A DNA stretch of 64,000 bases from an uncultured Bacteroidales bacterium (GTDB lineage: Bacteria > Bacteroidota > Bacteroidia > Bacteroidales > Paludibacteraceae), in NCBI GenBank assembly GCA_902771935.1, contig CACXYM010000004.1, forward strand, positions 1 to 64,000, given 5' to 3'. A program made the position numbers and the translations under genes. Shown here one piece after another: positions 52,890 to 61,851 of the stretch. The notes below the pieces were generated by a model, which saw only the letters and a program-made list of their open reading frames with translations, did no database searches and was not told where the DNA came from. Numbering within the stretch: the first letter of the stretch is position 1; every line of letters begins with the position of its first letter.

Positions 52890-54263
52890 ATGGAACTACC
52901 TTTTGCAGAATCGTGGAAGATTAAGATGGTTGAACCCATACACAAATCCACTCGTAAAGAACGCGAAGAATGGCTTCGCAAGGCTAAAAACAATGTTTTC
53001 CTTCTCCGTTCGGAGCAAGTGTATATCGACCTATTGACCGACTCCGGAACAGGCAGCATGTCAGACCGCCAATGGGCAGCCATGATGACCGGCGACGAGA
53101 GTTATTCCGGTGCACGTTCGTTCTTTGAGCTCAAGGATGTAATCACGTCACTTACAGGATTCAAGTATGTTATTCCTACGCACCAAGGTCGTGCAGCTGA
53201 GAACGTGCTGTTCTCACACTTGGTGAAACCCGGCCAAGTTATACCCGGTAATGCGCATTTTGACACGACGAAAGGTCATATTGAGGCACGCAAGGCTTTT
53301 GCTATAGACGTGACCTGCGACGAGGCACGTGACACGCAGTTAGAAGCTCCGTTCAAGGGTAATGTAGGGCTTGAGAAACTGGAGAAAGTGCTGAAAGAGA
53401 ACGAGGGGAACGTTCCGTTTATGGTGCTGACAATCACAAATAACACCGTAGGCGGTCAGCCTGTCTCCATGGCTAATATCAAAGCCACGTGCGAGCTATG
53501 CCATAAGTACGGTGTTCCCGTGAACATGGACTCTGCGCGCTTTGCGGAGAATGCTTATTTCATCAAGACTCGCGAACCGGGTTATGCCGACAAGAGCATT
53601 AAGGAGATCACGAAAGAGATGTTCAGTTATGTGGACTCCATGACGATGTCGTCAAAGAAAGACGGTCTTGTGAACATGGGCGGTTTCATCGCCACGAACA
53701 AAGAGGACTGGTACGAAGGTTGTAAGCAGTATTGTATTCCGTTCGAAGGCTTCATCACATATGGCGGAATGAATGGTCGCGATATGGCAGCTCTGGCTGT
53801 AGGACTGATGGAGAACACAGAGTTCGATATGTTGGACACACGTATCCGCCAAGTGCAGTATTTGGCGTCTAAGTTGGACGAATACGGCATTCCCTACCAG
53901 CGTCCTGCAGGCGGACACGCGATCTTTATCGATGCCGATAAGATTTTGACGAAGATACCGAAAGAGGAATTTCCGGCTCAAACATTAACTTGCGAGTTAT
54001 ATTTAGAGGCCGGTATTCGTTCCTGTGAAATTGGTTATATTCTTGCGGACAGAGATCCAGTGACGCGCGAGAACCGCTTTGGAGGCCTTGATTTTGTACG
54101 ATTGTGCATCCCGCGTCGAGTTTATACAAACAATCATATGGACGTTATTGCGGCGGCGCTGAAGAACGTTTATGACCGCAGAGAGAGCATTACTCGCGGC
54201 TTGAAGATTGTGAAAGAAGCACCGCTAATGAGACATTTCACTGTAGAACTTGAAAGATTATAA
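52890..54263 (+). CDS. tnaA: Tryptophanase
   Basis: 457 residues. PLP enzyme that splits tryptophan to indole, pyruvate and ammonia. YIDLLTDSGTGSMSDRQWAA, YVIPTHQGRAAENVLFSHLV, MDSARFAENAYFIKTRE and the PLP lysine in MTMSSKKDGLVNMGG are present. Tyrosine phenol-lyase is a close relative; DTTKGHIEA and TNNTVGGQPVSMAN favour tryptophanase. ATG at 52890, about 29 bases after the -7 box, fits; the longer frame upstream crosses the promoter. No tryptophan permease is next to it. Confidence 0.93.
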   Translation: MELPFAESWKIKMVEPIHKSTRKEREEWLRKAKNNVFLLRSEQVYIDLLTDSGTGSMSDRQWAAMMTGDESYSGARSFFELKDVITSLTGFKYVIPTHQGRAAENVLFSHLVKPGQVIPGNAHFDTTKGHIEARKAFAIDVTCDEARDTQLEAPFKGNVGLEKLEKVLKENEGNVPFMVLTITNNTVGGQPVSMANIKATCELCHKYGVPVNMDSARFAENAYFIKTREPGYADKSIKEITKEMFSYVDSMTMSSKKDGLVNMGGFIATNKEDWYEGCKQYCIPFEGFITYGGMNGRDMAALAVGLMENTEFDMLDTRIRQVQYLASKLDEYGIPYQRPAGGHAIFIDADKILTKIPKEEFPAQTLTCELYLEAGIRSCEIGYILADRDPVTRENRFGGLDFVRLCIPRRVYTNNHMDVIAAALKNVYDRRESITRGLKIVKEAPLMRHFTVELERL

Positions 54264-54264
54264 T

Positions 54265-56247
54265 ATGCAACCTGACGAGCGCTATTTACGGCTACTTAGT
54301 GAAAAATTTCCGAACAGCAATGCCGTAGTGTCTGAAATGATTAACCTGCGTGCCATTATGAGTTTACCCAAAGGCACGGAGCATTTTGTTAGCGACCTAC
54401 ATGGTGCCAGCAATGCGTTTATTCATATGATTAAAAACGCATCCGGTGTAGTACGTCGCAAGGTGGACGATATCTACGGGGAGACGCTTCCTGAAGCGGA
54501 GAAACGGGCGTTGTGTGCACTCATTTACTACCCTGACGAGCGTATCGAGTACCTGCATAATGGTAAGCTGAGCCTCTCCGATGAAGGTGTAGGTATAAAG
54601 ACCATGCGCGAGTGGTATCAACGCCGTTTGCATCAAGTGACCGACGTAGCTCGTGCGGTAACAGTTAAGTACACACGCTCGAAAGTGCGCAAACTGCTGC
54701 CACCATCCTTTGCCTACGTAATCGAAGAGTTGCTGCATGAATCCAGCATTGAGCACGACAGATCGGATTACTTCAACGCGATTATAGATGGCATTATCGA
54801 GACAGGCAGCGCAGAAGATTTGCTGATACAGATATCGTACCTTATTCATGGTTTGACAATAGACACAATCCATGTGGTGGGTGATATCTTCGATCGTGGA
54901 CCTGGCGCGGACAAGATTATGCAAGTGCTTTCTACCATCCATGATTACGATATTCAGTGGGGTAACCACGATATCGAATGGATGGGCGCAGCAGCAGGCA
55001 ACTCAGCACTGATTGCAACGGTTATTCGTGTGAGCATGCGCTACGCTAATATTGAGACGCTGGAAGAAGGTTACGGCATAAACCTGCTGCCATTAGCTAA
55101 TTTCGCGATGGAGACCTATGGAAACGACCCATGCACTATCTGGCAAACCAAAGACTTTGAGAATAACCCGCGCCTGACACGTTCTGCCCAACTCATGGCT
55201 AAGATGCACAAGGCCATATCAATTATTCAGTTCAAACTTGAAGGACAAACGATTTTACGTCATCCGGAATGGAAAATGGACGATCGCCTGTTGTTGGACA
55301 AGATTAACTACGGCGAGGGCACGATAACTATTAACGGCAAGAATTATCCTCTGACAGACAGCAATTTACCTACGATCAATCCAGCTGCCCCATATGCTTT
55401 GTCACAGGAAGAACAAGAGTTGATGACACAATTAGAGCGCTCCTTCCGCAAGTCGGAAAAGATGCAACGTCATCTCAAAATGTTGTATCAGCATGGTTCT
55501 CTATTCTTGGTACGCAACGGCTTCCTCCTCTACCACGCGGCTATTCCGCTTAACGAGGATGGCTCATTCATGGAAGTGGATGTTTGCGGTAAACGAGTAA
55601 AAGGACGTGCTCTAATGGAGCGTATTGACGAAGTTATACGGCAGGCCTATTACGGAAAAGGTAAAGAAAAGGACAATGCACTGGATTATATGCTGTACTT
55701 GTGGTGTGGTGAAGGTTCTCCGTTGTATAACAAGGATAAGATGACAACATTTGAACGATACTTTATCAAAGATAAAGAACTTGATGCAGAGAAGAAAGGT
55801 GCATACTATACCCTTGCCGATCGAAAGGATATCTGTGAGAAGATATTGGCCGAATTTGGCTTAAACCCGGAACAAGGACGCATCATCAACGGACATATTC
55901 CTGTTCGGACCATCAAAGGTGAAACACCTATGCGTGCAGAAGGTAAACGGTTTGTTATAGACGGCGGTTTCTCAAAGCCATATCAAGAGAAAACAGGTAT
56001 CGCAGGTTATACCCTTATCTACAATAGTCATGGTATCCAACTCGTTGAGCATGAGGAATTTGAGAGCCGTGAACAGGCTATAATTTCTGGCAGCGATATT
56101 AATTCTCGCACATTATTGCAGGATTTCACAGGTTGCCGAATGCTGATTAAAGATACAGATTTAGGCAAAGAACTTCAGCGACAAGTCTTAGACTTGCAGC
56201 AACTATTAGCAGCATATCAGGCGGGAATTATTAAGGAAAAGGAGTAA
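54265..56247 (+). CDS. fbp: Fructose-1,6-bisphosphatase, class 3
   Basis: 660 residues, the length of class 3 enzymes of Firmicutes and Bacteroidetes. The metallophosphatase motifs are seen: HFVSDLHGASNAF, VHVVGDIFDRGPGADKIM, WGNHDIEWMGAAAGNSA, and the C-terminal INGHIPVRTIKGETPMRAEG with VIDGGFSKPYQEKTGIAGYT. It works in gluconeogenesis. It begins 1 base after tnaA, so the two are cotranscribed. Confidence 0.96.
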   Translation: MQPDERYLRLLSEKFPNSNAVVSEMINLRAIMSLPKGTEHFVSDLHGASNAFIHMIKNASGVVRRKVDDIYGETLPEAEKRALCALIYYPDERIEYLHNGKLSLSDEGVGIKTMREWYQRRLHQVTDVARAVTVKYTRSKVRKLLPPSFAYVIEELLHESSIEHDRSDYFNAIIDGIIETGSAEDLLIQISYLIHGLTIDTIHVVGDIFDRGPGADKIMQVLSTIHDYDIQWGNHDIEWMGAAAGNSALIATVIRVSMRYANIETLEEGYGINLLPLANFAMETYGNDPCTIWQTKDFENNPRLTRSAQLMAKMHKAISIIQFKLEGQTILRHPEWKMDDRLLLDKINYGEGTITINGKNYPLTDSNLPTINPAAPYALSQEEQELMTQLERSFRKSEKMQRHLKMLYQHGSLFLVRNGFLLYHAAIPLNEDGSFMEVDVCGKRVKGRALMERIDEVIRQAYYGKGKEKDNALDYMLYLWCGEGSPLYNKDKMTTFERYFIKDKELDAEKKGAYYTLADRKDICEKILAEFGLNPEQGRIINGHIPVRTIKGETPMRAEGKRFVIDGGFSKPYQEKTGIAGYTLIYNSHGIQLVEHEEFESREQAIISGSDINSRTLLQDFTGCRMLIKDTDLGKELQRQVLDLQQLLAAYQAGIIKEKE

Positions 56248-56261
56248 CGGCGGTATTGCCG

Positions 56262-56284
56262 AAAAGTTTACCAAAACTTTTTTA
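56262..56284. terminator. Terminator hairpin between fbp and the SGNH gene
   Basis: AAAAGTTT (56262-56269) and AAACTTTT (56274-56281) pair, followed by T. It overlaps the last codons of the SGNH gene. A small CGGC/GCCG hairpin precedes it at 56248-56261. Confidence 0.65.
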
Positions 56285-57335
56285 TAAACGAATATATTTG
56301 CTCCGCTAAACGTCGGTGCGCTCTTTCGTTAGGGTGCTTGTCGGCACCTAAATCGCGGCGATGGTTCGTGTAAGCATCAAAGTCACAGGCGAAAAAATAG
56401 GCATTTGGATGGTTACACTCCAGTACTACACGCTCTACATAACGGCTGAGTTCAGTGTCCTTGGTCTTGGTGCAGCATAGAACTATCATGCTATCCGGCA
56501 ATTCATTAAGAAGGCTGAAATAAGCATCACGGAACTGTGTATAATCGGGTGTAACGCCGCATGAGAAATCATTGCCACCGAGCAAAATAACCGTCATTGG
56601 ACACCACTCACTGTTACCATACCATGGATTGTCAATAGAATCCATATCAAAACGGAATTTGTAGCGCTTTGGCATTGTCCATCCGGGGAACTTGGAGTTG
56701 TAATTACGACAGATACCCATTCCCGAATGCGCGATGACCTGATAGTCAGCATTGAGTTTATGTGCAATTATAGATGCATATGTCTTGCACACATTCTCCG
56801 TTTCCGGGGAAAAGTGGGCCGTAGAATCGGTGTCTTCAATACCGTAACCGCAAGTGTAACTATCACCTATAAACTCTATTTGACGATTGCGCAGTGGTTC
56901 TGCTTGCAGGAAATGGCCATTGGTTTCAGCATAGAAGATAGTGGTTCTCCCCTGCTCTGCTTCGGTACGTTTCTGCAGCGTAATATTATGCGCTTTACGG
57001 CAACGGCAGAGAGGGAAGGTATAGATACTATCTCCCATTGTAGCAATTATTTGCGATGGTTCGTCGCTCATCTCTCGGTCGATGTACACATTAAAATAGT
57101 TGCGTTTCGTATCAGCAATATGTAGACGCAAAGTGTCACCTGTGCAACGAATACGACAGTAGATGCCAGTCCAGTCAAAAGAAACCGAACCATTATAGTC
57201 AAAATTTGTTCGGCCAACCCATGTGATACGCGAATCACTTGCATCCACCCTTTCGGCAGAAGCAAGTGACACGCTACTGAAAGCTGCAATTAGCAGCACT
57301 AATACCTTATTATATATTGACTTATTCAAACGCAC
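56268..57335 (-). CDS. Secreted SGNH/GDSL hydrolase (carbohydrate esterase type)
   Basis: About 355 residues. A signal peptide (NKSIYNKVLVLLIAAFSSVS, then LASA) precedes a beta-rich N-terminal domain (ITWVGRTNFDYNGSVSFDWT), then the SGNH core: EFIGDSYTCGYGIED (Ser), GMGICRNYN, LLGGNDFSCG (Asn) and DKHPNERAHRRLAEQI (Asp-x-x-His). The N-terminal domain plus SGNH layout is that of CE2-type acetyl esterases. No ATG fits; GTG at 57335 or TTG at 57329, both overlapping the rluB stop, are the likely starts, so N-terminal certainty is low. Confidence 0.85.
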   Translation of the reverse strand: MRLNKSIYNKVLVLLIAAFSSVSLASAERVDASDSRITWVGRTNFDYNGSVSFDWTGIYCRIRCTGDTLRLHIADTKRNYFNVYIDREMSDEPSQIIATMGDSIYTFPLCRCRKAHNITLQKRTEAEQGRTTIFYAETNGHFLQAEPLRNRQIEFIGDSYTCGYGIEDTDSTAHFSPETENVCKTYASIIAHKLNADYQVIAHSGMGICRNYNSKFPGWTMPKRYKFRFDMDSIDNPWYGNSEWCPMTVILLGGNDFSCGVTPDYTQFRDAYFSLLNELPDSMIVLCCTKTKDTELSRYVERVVLECNHPNAYFFACDFDAYTNHRRDLGADKHPNERAHRRLAEQIYSFIKKFW

Positions 57336-58404
57336 CCATTTGCAGCATTTGTACCTCTTTCTGCGTGAGGAAGCGGTAATGACCACGAGCCACATTTTTC
57401 TTCGTCAAGCCTGCAAAGCTAACGCGGTCAAGTGCCGTCACTTTATAACCAACTTTTTCGAAGATACGACGTACTACACGATTTTGGCCGGAGTGGATTT
57501 CCAGGCCCAAGTGCTTACGGTCCTCTTTCGGGAACTCAAGTGCATCAGGCACTATTTTCTCGTCATCAAGGGTAATACCGTTGCGTATTACAGTCTCATC
57601 TGCCTCATCTAACTCACGATCCAGAGTCACGGCGTATATTTTCTTTTTGCCGAACTTAGGGTGTGTCAACTTGGCTGCCAAATCACCATCGTTAGTGAGC
57701 AGAAGCACACCAGTGGTGTTGCGGTCGAGACGCCCTACAGGATATATACGCTCAGCACATGCAGTACGAACGATATCCATAACAGTGCGACGTTCTTCCG
57801 GGTCGTCAGTTGTGGTAACGGTATTCTTCGGCTTATTGAGCAGCAGATAGACAAGATGTTCGCGCTTAACCGGTTGGTCGTGGAACATGACTTTGTCTGT
57901 CGGAAGCACTTTTGCACCAAGAGAGGAAACGATTTCACCATTCACAGATATCACACCCGCTTGGATGAAGTCATCAGCTTCACGGCGGCTGCATATACCT
58001 GCGTTAGCAAGATATTTGTTCAAGCGAATAGGTTTAGTCGGATCTTCTATGCGTTGTGCATATTCGATACGTTTTTTCTGGCTATAGACACCTGCGTTGC
58101 GCTGAGGTTTAGGTCTATTAGCTGGGCGTTGTTGATGGTTGCCAAAAGCAGGGTGCTGTCCATTACGAGCACCAAAAGTATGACGCTGCGTACGTTCTCC
58201 GTAGGCAGGGCGGTCAGTACTATTAGGATTAAAACGTGGACGTTGTGTGTGTTCACCAAATGCGGGACGGCCTTCTACTTTTTCTGCGCCGCGTACGAAA
58301 CGCTGACGTTTATGTCCACCATTGAATTGTCCATTTTGCTCACGCGGGCTCTCGCTCTGACGGAAGCCTCCCGGACGGCGGGAGAAATTGTTACTATCGA
58401 ACAT
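57322..58404 (-). CDS. rluB: 23S rRNA pseudouridine synthase RluB-type with basic N-terminal extension
   Basis: 360 residues. The catalytic part (about 125-355) has an S4 domain (IRLNKYLANAGICSRREADD), YPVGRLDRNTTGVLLLTNDG with the catalytic Asp, and KKIYAVTLDRELDE. The first 120 residues are Arg/Gln/Asn/Gly rich with imperfect repeats (RPAFGEHTQRPRFN, RPAYGERTQRHTFG, HPAFGNHQQRP), probably disordered and RNA-binding. Similar extensions are seen on RluB-type enzymes of Bacteroidetes. Confidence 0.93.
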   Translation of the reverse strand: MFDSNNFSRRPGGFRQSESPREQNGQFNGGHKRQRFVRGAEKVEGRPAFGEHTQRPRFNPNSTDRPAYGERTQRHTFGARNGQHPAFGNHQQRPANRPKPQRNAGVYSQKKRIEYAQRIEDPTKPIRLNKYLANAGICSRREADDFIQAGVISVNGEIVSSLGAKVLPTDKVMFHDQPVKREHLVYLLLNKPKNTVTTTDDPEERRTVMDIVRTACAERIYPVGRLDRNTTGVLLLTNDGDLAAKLTHPKFGKKKIYAVTLDRELDEADETVIRNGITLDDEKIVPDALEFPKEDRKHLGLEIHSGQNRVVRRIFEKVGYKVTALDRVSFAGLTKKNVARGHYRFLTQKEVQMLQMGAFE

Positions 58405-58538
58405 CGTGTTTAAAATTTAAAAAACTACCCTCACGGGCTGCATATTTGATTAAGTATTCTAGTTGAGGTTTTGGTCGATTTACGCAACAACCGCCCCAAG
58501 TTACCTTGAGGCGAGTTGTTGGTTGGGATCAAGTACAT

Positions 58539-58724
58539 TTATGCTTCAGCAGCTTGCTCCACAGCGAGTTTACCACGGTAGTAACCGCAACTTGGGCAAA
58601 CAGTGTGATAAATGTAATGTGCACCACAGTTTGGGCAAATGGCTAATGCCGGCATCTTAGCGACGTCATGGGTACGACGTTTCGCTTGTCTGGTGTGCGA
58701 TTGTCTTCTTTTAGGATGTGCCAT
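58539..58724 (-). CDS. rpmF: 50S ribosomal protein L32
   Basis: 61 residues: AHPKRRQSHTRQAKRRTHDV at the N-terminus and a zinc-ribbon cysteine pattern (ICPNCGAHYIYHTVCPSCGY). Located after the DUF177 gene, its usual partner. The 134-base gap to rluB shows no clear promoter, only a short inverted repeat near 58497-58518 (CAAGTTACC/GAGGCGAG region) that I do not name. Confidence 0.98.
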   Translation of the reverse strand: MAHPKRRQSHTRQAKRRTHDVAKMPALAICPNCGAHYIYHTVCPSCGYYRGKLAVEQAAEA

Positions 58725-58759
58725 AATTCTTTATTTTACTCGTTAGTTTATTCTGTTAT

Positions 58760-59197
58760 TTATGCTTCGGGCTCTTCCGTCGTGCAGAGGTGGTTTTGGA
58801 GAAGGTTATCCATTTCTGGATTACAACCACCATTTTGGTGACTATGCACTATTGGAAGATTAACTACTGTCAATTCATAGGCTAACCAGTTGAGGTTAAC
58901 CAAGTTACCTTTTTTATTCTCGCTTATGGCATCCACAGCATCTGCTGTCATGTCGTCTTCAGCGGAAACGGCTATGTCCATAGGTTCAAGGCATCTGTCG
59001 CAGGTGACACTCACTACTCCGTGCACTGTCATCGTGAGCTCAAAACCCTTTGGCAGGAGGTTCAATGTTGCCTTTGCATCAATCTCTCCGCCAAGTAATT
59101 CAGTCTTCTCTATGCTCTGTAAATAGGCACTATCCAGATGAATATCAAAGGTATGAATACCCGGTTCTAATTGGTCCAGATTGATAACATTTTCCAT
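58760..59197 (-). CDS. DUF177 (YceD) family protein
   Basis: 145 residues. The central CDRCLEPMDIAV with VSAEDDM and the following acidic segment, and a C-terminal CNPEMDNLL, are those of YceD/DUF177, which is linked to 23S rRNA maturation and found before rpmF. The start ATG at 59197 is 20 bases after the -7 box. Confidence 0.95.
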   Translation of the reverse strand: MENVINLDQLEPGIHTFDIHLDSAYLQSIEKTELLGGEIDAKATLNLLPKGFELTMTVHGVVSVTCDRCLEPMDIAVSAEDDMTADAVDAISENKKGNLVNLNWLAYELTVVNLPIVHSHQNGGCNPEMDNLLQNHLCTTEEPEA

Positions 59198-59217
59198 AGT
59201 CCGCGCAAAAAAGCGTG

Positions 59218-59249
59218 CAAAAGTACTGCTTTATTTTGGAATACGCAAA
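59218..59249 (-). promoter_or_regulatory. Promoter of the DUF177-rpmF-rluB-SGNH unit
   Basis: Minus strand TTTG (59249-59246), 20 bases, TACTTTTG (59225-59218), GCAG upstream of the -7 box. Confidence 0.88.
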
Positions 59250-59316
59250 TATTTTCAAAGAAAAAATATTTTTTCTTCGTTTTTTAGCAAAATTGATACT
59301 TGGTAGTCGCAAATTA

Positions 59317-61851
59317 TTACAGGTCAATCGGATGCCTGTTACAGAGAATTTGGTATGGGCAGTAGCGACACGCATCTTCCTTCTCTGCCAATTGAGGTTT
59401 TTCAAGTGACAGCATAGCATGAATAGTTTCAGAGAGTGTGCTGATAAATGCCTGTTCATCACCCATTTGCACCTCATGTACTAACTCGTCAGGTTTATTC
59501 TTACAGAGATACAATACCGCTGTTGGTTCTATACCTTTTTCTTGATGATAAGCCAAGCGATAGATGTTAATTTGGAGCTCATTATCTTTCTTAAGCGAAC
59601 CCGTTTTGTAATCTACAATGCGGATTTGTCCGCCTATTCTATCCACTCTGTCAAGTTTGCCGCCAATTTGAACGACACCATGTTCCGGAATATTAAGATT
59701 AAGATAGTGCCATCTTTCTGTCTCCAATATCTCAAGTCCTTGTTTAGCAAGTTTTCTGTCAGCCGCCACAATACGGGAGATATATGTTGTTATCGTTGTG
59801 AACTCCAGCGGATGATTTTCCTGCAGACCCTCTAAATGCTTTATTTCCGACCAGTTAATCGGGTCAGAAATCATGGCTATATCATTGTAGCGCGAATACA
59901 ACTCTTCCAGTGCGTCGTGTACGTATATACCCAATTCAGAATGAGATAAAAGCACATCTTCTTCCTCCAATTCGTGAATTCCCATTCTGTAGTGGAGGAA
60001 ATACTTCATCTCGCACTCGCGGAAGGTGTTAATCGCGGAAGGCGACAGTTTAGGCTGCTCCTTATCAGACTCAATATTCGTCAATTGCTCAACCGGCACG
60101 ATAATCTTACTGTCATTCGGCTCCAGAAGTAAATGTTTGGTAACGCGGAAATTATCGCTTGCCATAATTTGCTTGACAAAACGCGACATGGTTTTACTAT
60201 TCTTGCTCGTTTCGCTCCCTGCAAAAGTCATGGTAATTTTCTTTGCACGAGAGAGCAGACGGAAGAAATTATAGGCATAGACATCCGTACTTTCTTCGTG
60301 CGTCTGCAAGCCGTAATACTTACGCAAATAATATGGCAAATACGAGTGATCGGGCGACACGTTTGGCACGATACCTTCTTCTACATTTAGCAGTAACAAA
60401 TTATCGAAGTCTATCGCACGTGTTTCGAGCACACCGGTAACTTGTACATCCGCTAAAGGCTCTCCGTGGAACGGAAAAGAAATACTGCTTAAATATCTGC
60501 GAAGTAGTATTACGAATGTGCGTTGTGGTATATTCGTAGGTATTTTTCCATCCTTTTGCATCTGACAGAAACGCGTCAAATGAGACAGCAATTGGAAGGT
60601 GGATTCCTTAGCAAGCAGTTCCGTAAAAGTCATCTGCACCACTTCTGAAGGATCATTTTCCCCTTCATTCTGAGGCAATTCTTTCGTCGTTTCTGCAATA
60701 AATTCTTCCAGCAATTTCCCTTCATCAAGCCACTTCATCAAGCGTGAGTAAATCTCCGTTTGGCGAAGCGGAAATCCTTTCGTGATATTGATGTGCCGGA
60801 AGCGCGGATTCGGGTCATTTTCATCATCTTGCGGTAAGGCATATATAACCTGTTCAAGCACCGACTCATCACAGATGATAACCGCAGTCCTGTCGCCCGT
60901 GTTATGATGCTCCATGAGCCAGTTATAAACGTATTGCGCTTGTGAATGACATGATACCGTAGAAACTAATTCCACATCCTTTGTTTCCCAATGGTGTTGT
61001 GCAGCCGCATTACCGAAGAATTCCGCATTACGTTGAATCCAACGGAAGGCTTTGTTGTTAGCCGTAAAGGAGGTAGGAGACGGGTAATCCCAGAAGAAAG
61101 TGGCTTTTCCAACCTCTTTGAGGTTGGTCATCAGTTGCTTCTCAGCCGGAACTAGATAGTTAAAACCAGCAAATACAAAGTGTTGACCAGCAATCTTGCG
61201 TTGGATAGCATTGTCAGTCCAATGCTCTATAACAGCCTTCATTCGTGCACCTTCGTAACCATATTGTCCGAGTGCCATGCGGAAGCGCTGATAAATAGCT
61301 GTGAGGTTCGTCCAAATAGCTTCAAACTCTTTTCTCTTGGAACCGGATACTGCAGTTGACGGGTTGTCGGAAACAAGTTGCTCCAGTCGTTCACGCACAT
61401 CGTCATCAATATCAAGTTGTGAGAGGATATTTGCCTCGGCTGCATTACTAAGGAAACTCTCTGCCGTTACAAGCGGGTATGTCTTGTCTATATTCGAGAA
61501 ATCCTGCACGAGTTGCCTTCCCCAACCATAGAAGACATCCAGCGGCAACATATCTTTGTCAGGCATCGCATCTTTCTCGACTTGCAGATAGATATCGTAT
61601 AGCGTGCAAACGGCTTGTATCTCATCAATCTTATACAGTGGACTCAGTTCGTCAAAGAGCACGCTTAAAGTCGTCAAACGCGGTAATTGAACAGGCCCTT
61701 GTAAATTATGCGCAGCCATATATTCGCGGAAGCAGTCTTTCACATGCAACATAGCACGACGGGACGGCACCACTATTGTGGTAGATGCCATACTATTAAT
61801 GCCTTTATCGGCAATAAGTTGCTCTATGACTTCGTATAAAAAGGTGTTCAT
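59317..61851 (-). CDS. AddB-like PD-(D/E)XK nuclease of the AddAB/RexAB type
   Basis: 844 residues. N-terminal helicase-like region without Walker A (STTIVVPSRRAMLHVKDCF), and a C-terminal nuclease domain with LSPSAINTFRECEMKYFLHY, GGKLDRVDRIGGQIRIVDYK plus TGS, ending in the Fe-S cysteines CRYCPYQILCNRH. Together with the next gene it should process double-strand breaks for recombination. It overlaps that gene by 4 bases. AddB of Bacteroidetes is diverged, so no symbol is given. Confidence 0.9.
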   Translation of the reverse strand: MNTFLYEVIEQLIADKGINSMASTTIVVPSRRAMLHVKDCFREYMAAHNLQGPVQLPRLTTLSVLFDELSPLYKIDEIQAVCTLYDIYLQVEKDAMPDKDMLPLDVFYGWGRQLVQDFSNIDKTYPLVTAESFLSNAAEANILSQLDIDDDVRERLEQLVSDNPSTAVSGSKRKEFEAIWTNLTAIYQRFRMALGQYGYEGARMKAVIEHWTDNAIQRKIAGQHFVFAGFNYLVPAEKQLMTNLKEVGKATFFWDYPSPTSFTANNKAFRWIQRNAEFFGNAAAQHHWETKDVELVSTVSCHSQAQYVYNWLMEHHNTGDRTAVIICDESVLEQVIYALPQDDENDPNPRFRHINITKGFPLRQTEIYSRLMKWLDEGKLLEEFIAETTKELPQNEGENDPSEVVQMTFTELLAKESTFQLLSHLTRFCQMQKDGKIPTNIPQRTFVILLRRYLSSISFPFHGEPLADVQVTGVLETRAIDFDNLLLLNVEEGIVPNVSPDHSYLPYYLRKYYGLQTHEESTDVYAYNFFRLLSRAKKITMTFAGSETSKNSKTMSRFVKQIMASDNFRVTKHLLLEPNDSKIIVPVEQLTNIESDKEQPKLSPSAINTFRECEMKYFLHYRMGIHELEEEDVLLSHSELGIYVHDALEELYSRYNDIAMISDPINWSEIKHLEGLQENHPLEFTTITTYISRIVAADRKLAKQGLEILETERWHYLNLNIPEHGVVQIGGKLDRVDRIGGQIRIVDYKTGSLKKDNELQINIYRLAYHQEKGIEPTAVLYLCKNKPDELVHEVQMGDEQAFISTLSETIHAMLSLEKPQLAEKEDACRYCPYQILCNRHPIDL